Positions 23,231 to 35,142 of a stretch of DNA of 64,000 nucleotides are shown piece after piece. Each line of letters starts with the position of its first letter. Position 1 is the first letter of the stretch. The position numbers were made by a program, and so were the translations under genes. This DNA is from Diphasiastrum complanatum (lineage: Eukaryota; Streptophyta; Lycopodiopsida; Lycopodiales; Lycopodiaceae), in the NCBI GenBank assembly GCA_029204225.1, contig CM055093.1, positions 25,251,497-25,315,496 of the forward strand, in the 5' to 3' direction. The notes under the pieces are model-generated. The model had not been told where the DNA came from. It saw nothing but the letters and a program-made list of their open reading frames with translations, and did not search any database.

Positions 23231-23283
23231 AATGTGCATCATTATCAATGATTTTCTCTGTAAAGAAATTTTGACATTATCTT

Positions 23284-23532
23284 ATGCAAATGCACTTTGC
23301 ATTTTATACGGATTACCAACCGTTAGTTTACTTTGTAAACAAGACGTGCAATACAGGGCGTATTGCAAGATGGTTACTATTATTGATTGAATTTGACTTT
23401 CGAGTCGTGGTTCGAAAGGGAAAACAAGATTATTTCACAAACCAGGTTTCAAGATTCGAATCCGCACTAGTTAATATTGAGGTGGATGATGAACTTCTAG
23501 ATGTTCCAATAAGATTCTTTGCACTATTATGA
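23284..23532 (+). pseudogene. Gypsy RNase H C-terminal piece
   Basis: YTDYQPLVYFVNKTCNTGRI followed by ARWLLLLIEFDF and VVVRKGKQDYFTNQVSRFES matches the RNase H end of Athila/Tat elements. RT and most of RNase H are absent upstream, so an internal deletion joins gag almost directly to this piece. Confidence 0.8.
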
Positions 23533-23559
23533 CAAAAGCGGTTGAAGCGAGTCGTTCTG

Positions 23560-24091
23560 ACTAGGAATATAAATTGCATGTAGCATTATGGGCATTCAGA
23601 ACCGCCTATAAAGAAAGCACGAATCAAACATTGTTTCAACTAGTTTATGGTCAAGATGTTGTCATGTCGATTGAATTTTTAATACCATCTCTACGCATAG
23701 TAGCAATAGAGCAATTGGATGATGACAAATCCTTACAACTGCGCCATGAAGCTCCTTACAACTGCACCATGAAGCTTTGCACAAATTATGTGAAACCAGA
23801 TTGATGGTAGTACATGCATTAGCAGTAGAGAAAGCCCGCCGCAAGCCCTGGCACAATCATTGATTACACAAAAAGGATCTGAAAGAAGGAGATCTAACAT
23901 TGATGTATAAAACCAAGTTGATCAAAGAGAAATTGAAGTTCACAGGTGAAGGACCATATAGAGTCAAAGAAATCCTGAACTATGGAGCAGTTATTCTTGA
24001 ACATTTGGATGGAAAACATTTTGATACTCCAGTGAATGGCAACCAACTACGTAAGTTCTGGCAGCCTGCTCTGCCAGTTCAGCAAGCATGA
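23560..24091 (+). pseudogene. Gypsy integrase C-terminal part
   Basis: LHVALWAFRTAYKESTNQTL and FQLVYGQDVVMSIEFLIPSL follow the integrase core end. After a frame break, the C-terminal domain reads KEGDLTLMYKTKL, GEGPYRVKEIL and FDTPVNGNQLRKFW (to 24091). The DDE core is missing. This is the last recognised pol part. Confidence 0.82.
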
Positions 24092-24924
24092 TCTAAACTA
24101 TGTTTTATTTTATTTGTTTTTCAGTTTCTTGTTTTTACTACTTAATTTATATTTTCTTTTGGAAAAGACAGTATATGAAAAAAAAAATGTCAGGAAAGAC
24201 TGATGAGCAAAAGTCAGAAATGTCATCAGATCAGAAAAATTGGAAAGTATTTTCAGGAATCAGATCTTCATGAGAAAATGACTTGAAAAATTATGTTTTT
24301 AGTCATTTTTTGCACAAAATGTACTAGAATTGTTCGCCGAGTTCTCAGAAGCAAGATCCACCTCAAATATACCCATACCGAGTTAGGCGAACGTTCTTTT
24401 CACCAGTTGGTACCTGTTTTGACCTTAGGCGAATGTTCAGCATTATGCCATTTTGGGAACCTTCGTCGAACATCTTTTTGTACTTAGAAACCTTTGTCGA
24501 CATGCCAGATGGATTTAAAATGCCAAATTTAGGTCGGCTATAGGTTCAGATCCTGAAAATTTGCATTTATGACAGTACCTGGGCGAAGGATGTCCTTGGG
24601 CAAAGGATGAACGTTCGCCAGACCTGGAAAACCTTCGCCGGATAGGTTCAGTGCTTCAGAAATCTTCGTTGAAATTTTTGTGACATATTTTCACAGTTTG
24701 AGCATGCCTGAAAATTTTGGTCCAAAATTGAATGGCCAAACTAGTACATTGTCTAATGGACCCTTCGAATCAGCCTATAAAAGGGTAGAATTTGATTTCA
24801 TTTCTCACTTGTGCTAGCAAAGCTCTTGCCAATTTTTCTAGTGACCAAAGCCTTCCAAACTTTCCATACTACTTGTTGTTATACACTAGCATTCATTACT
24901 TTCAGTTTATGACCTTGTTTCACC
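24092..24924 (+). other. Intergenic stretch with CCTTCGTCGA motifs and a TATA box
   Basis: No gene is recognised. The AACCTTCGTCGA/GGCGAAGG motif family seen in the leader recurs here (24380-24670). Confidence 0.55.
24776..24784 (+). promoter_or_regulatory. TATA box upstream of the 24925 ORF
   Basis: TATAAAAGG lies about 140 bp before the ATG at 24925 in a plausible promoter arrangement. It could drive that ORF separately or belong to an LTR whose edges are not seen. Confidence 0.45.
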
Positions 24925-26250
24925 ATGTCTTCCACAGATACGTCTCAGTCTCCTCGCTATACTATCCATTGTGATGTCCCATCTACAACGGACATCATGA
25001 TTCTTCCTAGCACAAGTATGGTCACTCAATGGATGACCCTTGTGGAGCCTCTACTCACTCTAATGGGTATTCATGAGAGAGCCTTCTCAGGAAAAATTAA
25101 CATGGATTTTATTATTCTTGCCTTCAGTACTTGGAAGGAGGCAAAATCTAGATTTTATATTCTCTTTCAAGGAGCCACACACAAGGTGCATGTGACTAAA
25201 GTCGCCCTTACTGCCATAGGGATAGTGTCTGGAACCCAAGACTCACCGAATCATAAACAAGCCAAACAGGCTATTAAGCCTTATATTGATATTACCAATG
25301 ATCTGTATTGGACAAATGACGACTATCTTCTGAAGGCCATTATTGACCCTGCTATCCATGTTGCTGCTCAACTCTTCAATAGTTTCCTGATGGTTGGGAA
25401 CTTCAGGAAAGAGCGCATCTCCTCGCAGATTCTGCATAGGATAGTTGAGTCTCAAGCCAAGATAGCCCAGGCCCCTCTGAAACCATATAACTGGTTCAAA
25501 ACTGTCTTCAGAGAGCTCAAACGGGCTATTAAGAGCAATACCAAGCAGTAGTTTGTTGTTGGCCACTTATTGTCTCTCCTTGCCATCGCACATCTTGACA
25601 ATAAAATCCATGGCTTCAGTATGGATTTTGTGCTCTCTATTTATAAAGAGGCACTGGTTGAATCATCGCATCAGACATCGATTTCACATAGTCGACGTCA
25701 TGTACGCGGCGACATCGTCGTTCCAGACTCGCCTCCCACGACACGTCGTCGTACTAGGCAACCAACCCCAGTTGCGCTTTCACCCCCTGTTGCAATTCGC
25801 ACTAAGCTACCCATTCCCCAATTCACTAATCAATCCCTCGTCTTTGCTTCCTCACAAGGTCAGTCTATGACAATTGGATCTACCGTTCCAATCACAGCTG
25901 CCCAGGCTGCCTCTTCCCCACATCTTCGAGTTATTTCGCCAAACACCCAATCTTTCCTGGATATGTTCGATGATTCCAACCCACTGGGCCCAGATGAGAT
26001 CTTTGAAATGCCCAAAAGCCCCAGTCCCTTTGCACTCCAATCCCCTAAAAGAGGATTCGAACAGTTCCATGATACCTCTACCGAATCTGATGATTCCTTC
26101 CAGATCAACCAACAAGATCAAGTTGAAGCTGCACCAGACACCATTAGGGTCGTTCACGCTGTATCGTCTCCAAAGCAGTTTGACGCCATAGTGTCAGAGG
26201 ATTTTGAGGCAGCAGATATCTTTGAAAAAGAAAAACCGGCCACACACTAG
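24925..26250 (+). pseudogene. 442-codon unknown ORF with one in-frame TAG
   Basis: A single frame runs from an ATG in good context (CACCATGTC) to 26250, interrupted only by TAG at 25549-25551. The first 208 codons are globular (WMTLVEPLLTLMGIHERAFS, WKEAKSRFYILFQGATHKV, YNWFKTVFRELKRAIKS). The second part is Ser/Pro-rich and probably disordered (PDSPPTTRRRTRQP, MPKSPSPFALQSPK). It lies downstream of an Athila/Tat-like integrase, where such elements often carry an extra ORF. No membrane segment typical of env-like ORFs is evident. Function unknown; a captured or additional element ORF is the best guess. Confidence 0.5.
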
Positions 26251-27760
26251 AGGCCAGTCAGCACAATTCCTACCGAGCTGTTCCTGTTGCTCCTACTGCT
26301 GCTGTTCCAACTACCGTGGATTCTGGTGACGCAATGGGTCTAGTTTCAAACGTTGCGTGCGTGATCCAGACCATGATTGATGAAAAGAAAGACATGTCCA
26401 AGCGCATAGCAGATTTGGGGACAAAGAACACATTGATTAGCTAGAAGGTTATTCAGTTAAACTGCGAGCTAAAGATTGCTAGACAACATGAGGCAAAATC
26501 TGAAGCTGAGCTGAAGAAGGGAAACCAGTTGCCCAACGACTAGGAGATTATGTGGCCAGCCTTCATAATGCACTTTTAACGGCACAAGACAAAGTGGGCA
26601 AAGTGGCCCAGGATTCAAACAACAAGTCTTGTTGCTGGCAGGTCAAATGGACTTAGCGGAATTGGAACGCGAACGACTTCAAGGTGAATTGGACGCAACC
26701 ACCCTTGAACACGATTCCTACTTGCAGACACAAGTGCTTGATCGCCCAGTCACACCAGACGAGATCAGATACTTGTTCCGAAAAAGTTGAAACCTATCGT
26801 ACTACACTGGCAGAGTTTCAAGAGAAATTTGACAAACTCAAAAGGACGACAACCACTGAGTTGGGCAAGTCAAAGACAATTATCAAGGATTATGAGAAAT
26901 TAGCCACTCAAGTGTTGGAAGTCGGGCCACAAATCCCAGTTCCAGTCATGCCGCAAATCTCCCCTCAGCACCAGGAAGAGACATGAATAGGTACAGGGTT
27001 AGATGCAAGCATAGACCAGGGTGGAGCACCTGATATACCACAGACAACGGACACCCAGTCTGCTGAAGCCAGCCCATCTTCATTAGGGGCCAGAGTGTTA
27101 TTTCAAAAACTGGTCACCATCGAGGACCAAATTCAAAAAAATTTACACCAACATCTGCATATGTCCTCAAGGGGTGGCTGGGTGATTCAAAACCTCTAAG
27201 ATAGAGGTCGGAAAGGAATAGAATAGGCTACCCGCATTGGGAGAGTGGCATGGTGCACAACCGTTTTTGAGAAAACTCTAGATTCTATTATGAGCTATAT
27301 TGCGAGCCCTCGCCAATTTCAAGTCGATCCCTATTATTTGCCGATGCCGCGTCGCAATAAATGGAAAGATTTGGGTGTACCAGTGGTTCAAGTCACAATC
27401 CACACTCCAAATTGGCCCATCATTCATCAAGTTTATAATTGGCAAATATCCGTGGGTTTTCTCAGAGCCCTCCAATTTTATGGTGCTGAGTACCGCAACT
27501 CGCTAGACCCAACTGTAATGCCATCACATAGGGATCTCTTTTTTGTCACTCATTTTTTATTTTGCCAAATATTTTTGTTATTTTTTACAACTTCGCGACT
27601 TCGGACGTCTTCCCACCAAGGCGAAATATGACATTGCATTCTGCACGTCGTCATATGATGATTTGGTGGCAAAGCTAGCTCGTCAGGGCATCCACCCCAT
27701 AGTGAGTTATTTTTTCTTTGTTTCCATCAAATTTATTTTATTTTTTATATAATCGATAGA
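26251..27760 (+). pseudogene. Frameshifted continuation with coiled-coil segments
   Basis: Pieces in changing frames look helical and charged: MIDEKKDMSKRIADL near 26370, the 26684-26986 frame with LAEFQEKFDKLKR, then 27245-27631 with VPVVQVTIHTPNWPIIHQVY and DFGRLPTKAKYDIAF-like text near 27600. They may be the decayed 3' part of the 24925 ORF. No family is recognised. Confidence 0.35.
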
Positions 27761-28684
<924 letters not shown>

Positions 28685-28717
28685 TTATCAAGAAATGTGA
28701 CACCAAAAATAGGTTAG

Positions 28718-28873
28718 TGTTTCTCATTGTGCTTTCAAGGACAAGTTCGAGAATGGTGAGACTCTCAAGCATATCCAATCACAAAGCTTTGGGGTAAAAT
28801 TCAAGATTCCGTGTATTGATAGTGTCACAAGATTTTACATTTAATCATTTGAATCTCTCAAACGAATTGGATC
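28718..28873 (+). pseudogene. Retrotransposon gag fragment, second copy
   Basis: It is the plus-strand counterpart of the minus-strand fragment at 9392-9605 (GQVREW, YPITKLWGK), with several stops. It abuts the minus-strand copia RNase H at about 28874. Confidence 0.6.
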
Positions 28874-29045
28874 TACATCTCCTGCCCAATTTTCATCCGA
28901 ATAACCACTGAGAATAATGAGCTTGTCATTGTCAACTGTTCCATAACAAATGCAAAAGTCCATAGTAGCTCGAAGATATCTTAAAACTCTGGTAAGAGTC
29001 TTCCTGTCATGCCCATGATTGGTTCGAGTAGCATGTCAATGCTAG
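28874..29045 (-). pseudogene. Copia RNase H, second half
   Basis: Minus-strand text TRVLRYLRATMDFCICYG and GYSDENWAGD matches the copia RNase H core, with the D of GYxDxDWAG. It ends at the junction with the plus-strand gag fragment. Confidence 0.78.
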
Positions 29046-29049
29046 GGAT

Positions 29050-29500
29050 CAGTAGACCAACAACCCGTAAGTTAATTGTGATATAAGAGAATTGGGGCCT
29101 TTATGTGTACATGGGCATAATTAATGGTTGTAGGCCTAAACACATGGTGGTGGAATTGGTATGGGTCTATCAGTGAGTCATTAGAGAACTAGATGATGTG
29201 GCCCATATAGGCTGTAGAGGTGTCTAGTGAGGTGTCATAGTGCACTACTAGTGGTGCATGGGCCTTCGAGGGTATAAGTAAACCTATTGGGCTCTCACTA
29301 GTGTATGCTTGATTCTGTGATTGGTAGCTACATGCTGCTAGTGTGATTCCTCTTTCCATGACTGTGATTGATCCATAGCTTGGGGGCTAGATCCGTACGA
29401 TCTAGGTTTGGTTGGGCTGGTTTATCCACCACCCGTTCCCTTTGTTGTTGCTTTGTTTGGCATGCTTAGGATAGTATCCTGTGTAGGACTTTATACTTCC
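29050..29500. mobile_element. Insertion in copia RNase H, possible solo LTR
   Basis: The block separates two pieces of one copia RNase H domain, so it is probably inserted. It is non-coding and contains GGGTATAAG near 29271, a possible TATA box. A solo LTR is plausible, but target duplications and exact ends could not be fixed. Confidence 0.35.
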
Positions 29501-29600
29501 AATGTGTAATACCAGGATTGGTCATATACCGACTTAAGGAACTAACTGCAAAAGCTATGTGTGGTCTGGTACAGCTCATCGCGTACATAATAGATCCTAT
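29501..29600 (-). pseudogene. Copia RNase H, first half
   Basis: Minus-strand translation gives SIMYAMSCTRPHIAFAVSSL and SRYMTNPG, the block joining copia RT to RNase H. The next expected block lies about 450 bp away, at 28874-29045. Confidence 0.75.
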
Positions 29601-29701
29601 TATTGAATGATAAGAATACTCATGCATCCACTGCTTCTCTTCGGTTGTTCGGGGACACTAGTCCTTTGACATCTTGAGTCTTGGCTCCATCGGTGAGAGA
29701 G

Positions 29702-30460
29702 CTAATTGCAATTCATCAAATTATATCTGATTAAGACATTGTGAATGTATCTTTGATGAGTAATATAAATCAACTTTTGTTTTATGTCTCTTTGGATTTG
29801 AATACCTAGACAGTAATGACCTTCGCCCAGATCGGTCATGTCGAATTTGGAAGATAGTCTTGTCGTGGCTTCTTTTATTAGACTGATACTGTTGTTGAAA
29901 AGCAATGTGTCGTCTACATACAAAGTGATGATAATAAAAGAATGTTGCATTGACTTGAAGTAGACATTAGAATTTGAAGTGCTTGGTTTATAGCCGTGAT
30001 TGATAAGAAAAGTATTTATCCTTTGAAACCATGCTCGAGCATATTGCTTCAAGCCATAAAGTGCTTTATGGAGTTTACAAACATCATTGTGTTTACCTTC
30101 GATATTGTACCCTTCAGATTGCACCATGTAAATGTCCTCTTCGATAACTCCATTAAGATATGTTGTCTGTACATCCATTTGATGTATTCCAAATCTGCTG
30201 CGACAGCAAATGAGAATAGCAGTCTGATTGAAGAATGTTTAACTACTAGACTGAAGGTCTCAGTGTAGTTGACGTTGTGTACCTGAGAAATTCCTCTAGC
30301 TACAAGTCAAGTCTTTCTTCGATCGATATTTCCATCTGCCTTGTACTTGATTTTGAATATCCATTTGCCATCAACTACAATTCTGCTGGCATGTAATTCA
30401 ACAATTGTCCAAGTCTGGTTCTTGATAAAGATGAATATTCTTTATCCATAGCTTCTTTTC
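29702..30460 (-). pseudogene. Copia reverse transcriptase
   Basis: The 158-codon frame at 29702-30178 shows MDVQTTYLNGVIEEDIYMVQ, LHKALYGLKQYARAW and the catalytic LYVDDTLLF (Y-V-D-D). Upstream, in other frames, WIFKIKYKADGNI and a YTETFS-like block supply the fingers. Frame changes make it inactive. Confidence 0.88.
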
Positions 30461-30599
30461 AGAGATCAGCAAACTGAGTGCCTCTTCGATAGTCGTCGGC
30501 TCTTGAACAAGGTAAGCTGCACACTCGTCGATATACCTGATAGGTGGTCTGCATTCTCTTGTTGATCTTCTGGGTAATGGACGAAGTTAATTATTTTCA

Positions 30600-31205
30600 T
30601 CATGCTATAGTTGCTAGATTGCAACATCATCATCTTCGGATTTGTTGTTGATAAGCTCTTCGTCAGGAGTAGATGAGCTTGGAATTTCAATAGGAATAGT
30701 CGACTTTGGAACTGGAAAGTTCGATAATTCGAGAGAGTCCGATTGTTTGGTTATATGAGGTTTGCCCTTACCTTTGAGGTTGATAACCCGATCTTTGATG
30801 AAGACGACATCCCAGCTAGTGAATATCTTCGACTCAACAAGATCATACAACTTATAGGCTTTATCTGAAGTAGTGTAGCTGATGAAAATAGACCTGATAC
30901 TCTGGAAGTCGAGCTTCTTCCAGAGATCATGTGGTATTTGTCCATAAGCGATACTTCCAAAAACTCGTAAGTTCGATAAAGAAGGTTTGGAGCTTGTCCA
31001 AACTTCGTATGGTGTTTTGTCTGAGAGACCTTTAGTAGGACATCTGTTCTAAATATAAGCTGCCGTGGAAATAGCTTCAGTCCATAAGGACTTTTGAAGT
31101 GTCGCATGCACTTGGCCAATTCGGCTAAGGTTTTGTTCTTTCTCTCAGCAAGACCATTCGACTGAGGCGAATAGGAGGTAATGTATTGTTGCTTCAAAGC
31201 TTTGA
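30600..31205 (-). pseudogene. Copia integrase C-terminus and pre-RT linker
   Basis: SYSPQSNGLAERKNKTLAEL carries the catalytic Glu region. After a frame change, KAYKLYDLVESKIFTSWDVV marks the integrase end, followed by an acidic, Ser/Pro-rich linker. Farther on (near 30500-30590) PRRSTRECRPPIRYIDEC and VQEPTTIEEALS resemble the linker at 2842-3312. The piece lacks the N-terminal integrase. Confidence 0.82.
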
Positions 31206-31708
31206 TTAAGTTCATCAGTCCAAACAACATGTGGACTGATTTTCGAATGCCTTCCGGCCTTCTTTTTATTACCCTTTTTAGTTTTCCGTTTGGCTTTTGT
31301 CACTCCCTTAAGAAGATTCGTTAGAGGCAATGCAACTAAGGCATAGTCTTTAATGAATTTATGGAAAAATCTTGTGAAGCCCATAAAAGATTTTACTTCC
31401 CTAATGGTTTTAAGGCTAGGCCAATCACGAACTCTCTGGATTTTATCGTAATCGATCTCAAGACCTCGATCGAAAACTATATGTCTTAAATATTTGAGTC
31501 TTGTTTGAAAGAACTCACATTTAGATTCCTTAGCATAAAGCTTTGCTTGCCTTAGATTATCTAAGATTGTACGTAAATGCGCTTCGTGCTCCTCAAGAGT
31601 CTTACTGTAAATCAATATGTCATCTAAAAATACCACGAGAAACTTCCCCAGATATGAACGAAGAATATCGTTCATCATCTGCTGGAAGGTTGCCGGGGCA
31701 AGCAGCCT
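31205..31708 (-). pseudogene. Ty3/gypsy reverse transcriptase fragment
   Basis: The minus-strand frame begins at APATFQQMMNDILRSYLGKF, has the catalytic FLDDILIYSKTLEEH, the thumb (YAKESKCEFFQTRLKYLRHI) and the connection to RNase H with a Lys-rich spacer and WTDELNQ. Both ends are broken. The Lys-rich spacer and WTDELNQ resemble the element at 1-2620, suggesting the same family. The left break fuses to copia integrase text. Confidence 0.88.
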
Positions 31709-32938
31709 TCAACACACTTCGCCAGAGGGCGGCTCAGTACTTGAAGGCTACTTGCTACATAGGGTAGCGGGCGTGCTCATGCCTGCTTAGCTAGTTCATA
31801 TTATAAGGGCCAAAGGGGGTCTTTGGGTGAGGACCCTGGAACATGTGACATTGTGAAACCACCTGCGCGGGCTCTCTTTCTCACTCCAAACCATCTCCCG
31901 CCTCAAATTGAGGTTATAACGTGACGCCTTTCGTGAACACACAAAAACCACTCTGAACGCTTGAGAGCAATCAATGCAAGCTACGCATTATTATATGTCT
32001 TCACTCGCCATTCTTTCTCTGATAAATATAATAACTCGGTGAGATTGACGGTGTGTGACAATGCAGTAACATCAGGCTCCGAAGAGGGATCATCCACCGA
32101 ATGAACATGAGCCGTCAATGGATAATCTGCAATGCAGTCGAAAAGGATACCATGAAAGATGGTTTCATCATTTTGTAAGAGGTTGTTTGATTTTTACGTT
32201 GGAAAGCCGTGGATTCCAGTCTGAATATATTACTTCTGAGCTGTTGGGCTTGTGAGATTATTTCAATCTGAATATATTGCTTCTGAGCTATTGGAGTCGT
32301 GAGATTATTCAATTTGATTGTAATTTTTAGAGAAATTGCTTTGAAATTGAAAGTATGGATTTGATATTCGAGAAAGTCTATTATGGCGATCAGAAAACTT
32401 TATTACGAACATCTATCCAGCTTTGTAGGTCGTAAAGCCTACAACAGGTGTAAATTACAGCTGCAGCCAACTCTACAAGAAGTCCAGTCTTTAGATGTAT
32501 GTAAGAGAGTGAAAATGCAAGTGTTTTGCATGATTCAGCAAATAGGCGGCTATTTATATGAATGATCAGTATTTTGCCGTACACATTCGTGCTTCATTTC
32601 TGTTTTGCAAATGCGGGCGCTGAGCACCTAGTTAGATAGGAATTAAAGTGCGCGGAATCAGGGCAAGCAATGTGCTATCCTAAAAAGAGATGCTGTAAGT
32701 CTTAATATCGACGTGGCTTGAAAATACCTTTGTCATGCACATTGAGGGTAAAACCGATGTATCAGCGAAGATGAATCGTCTCAAAAGGTTAGTCCAACTA
32801 TTTGTTCCGATTGATTGAAACAGCTTAAAATGTTTTCTGATTGAATATGCTGTAATTTGAACGAGTGATATCTTGCAATGCGCATGACGACGAACATATT
32901 GTGCATGTCCCAAGAATATTTGAGCTCAAAACGATAAT
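31709..32938. other. Non-coding; 48-bp duplication
   Basis: TCTGAATATATTxCTTCTGAGCT recurs at 32220 and 32268 (period 48). No gene was recognised. Confidence 0.55.
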
Positions 32939-33244
32939 TTGTTAGAGAACATTGTACTTGTATACGCAATCATGCCTGAAAAAATGTCTTGTAGGCAAAG
33001 CTGGACGCTGGAATCGTATGAAATTAATGGGAGAATGCTGCGACTACAGAGGCTTGAATTCCTCTATATGATGTTACGATCATACTCAGAGGTAGGTCTG
33101 CGAACTCCTCAAGAAATTGAAGATTTTTTCGAAAACCACTTTCAAAAGATAAGGGACATGCGAGGACATAATTTGTATATATGTTCGAAAGCTGCTTTGG
33201 ATTCTAGGCTGAAATCACCATCTTTTGAGATGGCAAGACCTTAA
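32939..33244 (+). CDS. Unrecognised ORF, possible exon of a host gene
   Basis: A 101-codon frame with mixed composition (SWTLESYEINGRMLRLQRLE, TPQEIEDFFENHFQKI) does not look like transposon text. Within it, 32995-33090 is bounded by an AG acceptor after TCTTGT and a good GTAGGT donor, and is open with one leading base. It could be an exon on the same strand as the gene at 43.7 kb, or a chance frame. No family was recognised. Confidence 0.3.
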   Translation: MLENIVLVYAIMPEKMSCRQSWTLESYEINGRMLRLQRLEFLYMMLRSYSEVGLRTPQEIEDFFENHFQKIRDMRGHNLYICSKAALDSRLKSPSFEMARP

Positions 33245-33651
33245 AGTATTGGAGAATGGATTTTTGAGTGACACGAGCCATAAATGAACAACCTTCGAAC
33301 CTAGAGGAAAGTTCACTAGATAATGCTTTCAAAAAAAATAAGGGGTGGCTGATGCATACCCTTTTATAGAGCTGAAATTTTTATATGGGCCACACCTTTT
33401 AAGCTCTTCCTTCCATGGATACGTTTGACATTTCTTATTGTACTTACATATTTTTATGATTTTGTCAGTAAGCCCTTCCAATACAAATGCCTCTGGATAA
33501 TAACGAGTTCTTGGTATGTAGATATTGATCCAAAGTACTTGATAAACACTTTATCATTGCCCTATGCACTGAAGAGGACATAAAAAGACAGTGTAACTGT
33601 TAGAAGTCTCAACACCACAGTAGGGCAAAAACTAACTGATCCACCCAACCT
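33245..33651. other. Non-coding, no feature seen
   Basis: AT-rich sequence between the unknown ORF and the chromovirus LTR. Confidence 0.5.
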
Positions 33652-33954
33652 TGCCTACTCCCTGATATGGAGCAAGCCCCTCCTAGCCCAGTGTGAGGAT
33701 TGGTAGCATGCATACTGCAAGTGTCGGCCACGTGGTCCTGACGTGGTTGACTACACATCGGGACCTAACGTGGGGCCCTATCCTGCTGATAGGGTCCCTA
33801 TGCTGTGTTAGGCTTGCCATGGCTATGGAGCGTGCCGGGGCATAGTACTCACTGTGTCTTGCCCCGTTGGACGTGTACGCTGGACACGTCCCTAACTGTG
33901 GTATCTCACCTTCTGTGTTCTCTAGGGTTCGGCACTGGTTACGTGCTCGTAACA
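33652..33954 (-). repeat. 3' LTR of element A (303 bp)
   Basis: In minus orientation it starts TGTTACGAGC and ends GTAGGCA. It matches 36640-36943 nearly throughout. The purine-rich CTTAAGGGGGAGGGAG tract precedes it. Confidence 0.88.
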
Positions 33955-33965
33955 CTCCCTCCCCC

Positions 33966-34160
33966 TTAAGAACCGTCTTGGTCCTCTAAGACAAAGTCTG
34001 GAAAATTCTTGCGAAGGACGCTGCCTTTTTCCCAAGTGGCATTCTCAACATTGTGACCATTCCACTCGACTAGATTTTCTCGGTATAGAGTATGACGAGT
34101 CTGCATCTCTCTATTATCAAGAATCTCCTCTGGTTCATGTGGAGGTTGCTGAGAATCCAA
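33966..34160 (-). pseudogene. Chromodomain at the pol C-terminus of element A
   Basis: PEEILDNREMQTRHTLYREN with LVEWNGHNVENATWEKGSVL shows the chromodomain fold signature (E-x-I-L-D-x-R, Y-x-V-x-W-x-x-x-x-x-x-x-A-T-W-E), which in chromoviruses can guide integration to chromatin. It ends at a stop just before the polypurine tract. Confidence 0.85.
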
Positions 34161-34306
34161 TGGGAGAACTAGTACCTAGGAGACAACTTAGCACACACTC
34201 CTGATTTGAGGGTTTTAGAGTCAACTGGGACTCTCAAGTAGGCTTTCTCACCAGCGGAGAATTGCACATCCCATCTGTGTGGATCTGCATAATGCCTGGC
34301 TCGATC

Positions 34307-35140
34307 CTAGGATTGCCTAATGCTACGCTTAGCATGTTCTATCATCTGGTTTAGGTCTTCTAAAAAGTTTTTGGCTGCTTCAACTTTTTCTTGTTTAAAC
34401 CCTACAGTTGTGTATGAGCGTGGCTGAAAACCATACATCAGCATAAATGGGCTGTACCTTGTAGCTGAATGTTTGGTACTGTTATCAACAAACTCTAGTA
34501 TCGAGAGATACTCCTCCCAATTAGTTTGCTTTTTGCTGACGTATGAGCGAAGCATATCCTCCAGCACCTAATTTACTCTTTCTGTTTGACCGTCCATCTG
34601 TGGATGGCAGTAGTACTCATATTAAGTTTAGTATGGAGATGATGGAATACTGCCCTCCAAAAATTTCCATTAAACTTACTGTCCCGGTTGCTGACTATGC
34701 CGGAAGGTAGACCGTACAATTTAAATAGCCCATCTACAAACAACCTTCCTAACTCTGGAGCTCTGACGGTTGTTTTGGTCGGAATAAAGTGAGCCATTTT
34801 GGTCAGACGGTCAACTGTGACCCATATAGCGTCATTACCCTTTTGGGTTTTAGGCAGGCCTACTATAAAATCCATGGAGATACTCTCCCATTTACCAGTT
34901 GGTATATCTAAGGGCTGTAACAACCCTCCTGCCTTTAAACGCTCTGCTTTATGTACTTGACATTTCTGGCAACTGGTTACATATTGCTGGACGTCCATTT
35001 TCATACTGGGCCAGAAAAATTGCCTACAACGAAGCTCATAGGTCTTTTGAATGCCTGGGTGCCCCGCACTAGGACTGTCATGACATTCATATAGGACCTG
35101 CTGCCTATAATCCTCGGAATTGGGGACACATACTCTATCT
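34307..35140 (-). pseudogene. Integrase of chromovirus element A
   Basis: The zinc finger spans YECHD, SAGHPGIQKTY and SCQKC (about 34960-35090). The core has SMDFIVGLPKTQKGND, VSNRDSKFNG (where VSDRD is expected, so the second catalytic Asp position reads N-R-D) and, after a frameshift near 34575, QTERVN followed by a stop and LEDMLRSYVSKKQTNWEEY. The core end MLMYGFQPRS continues in the 34307-34567 frame. Two or three lesions make it inactive, but the layout is complete. Confidence 0.9.
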
Positions 35141-35142
35141 CT

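Larger units (their letters stand above)
19605..24091 (+). mobile_element. Athila/Tat-like Ty3/gypsy element, internally deleted, 3' LTR not found
   Basis: The element has a putative 5' LTR (19605-20387), a PBS of the TTGGCGCCGTTGCCGGGG type used by Athila/Tat elements, a 1.3-kb leader, gag, zinc knuckles, an RNase H tail and an integrase C-terminus. Protease, RT and the integrase core are missing. No copy of the LTR was found downstream, so the right end is uncertain. It may extend through the ORF at 24925-26250 to about 27.7 kb. Confidence 0.8.
28874..31205 (-). mobile_element. Ty1/copia pol remnant (integrase to RNase H)
   Basis: On the minus strand the order is integrase end, linker, RT and RNase H of a copia element. 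No gag or LTR is seen. Its right end joins a gypsy RT fragment at about 31205, in the middle of a WTDELNQ motif. A non-coding block of about 0.45 kb (29050-29500) splits the RNase H. Confidence 0.85.

Noticed and set aside
25852-26157. Minus-strand frame of 101 codons rich in Gly and Trp
   Set aside because: It lies antisense to the 24925-26250 ORF and has no motif.
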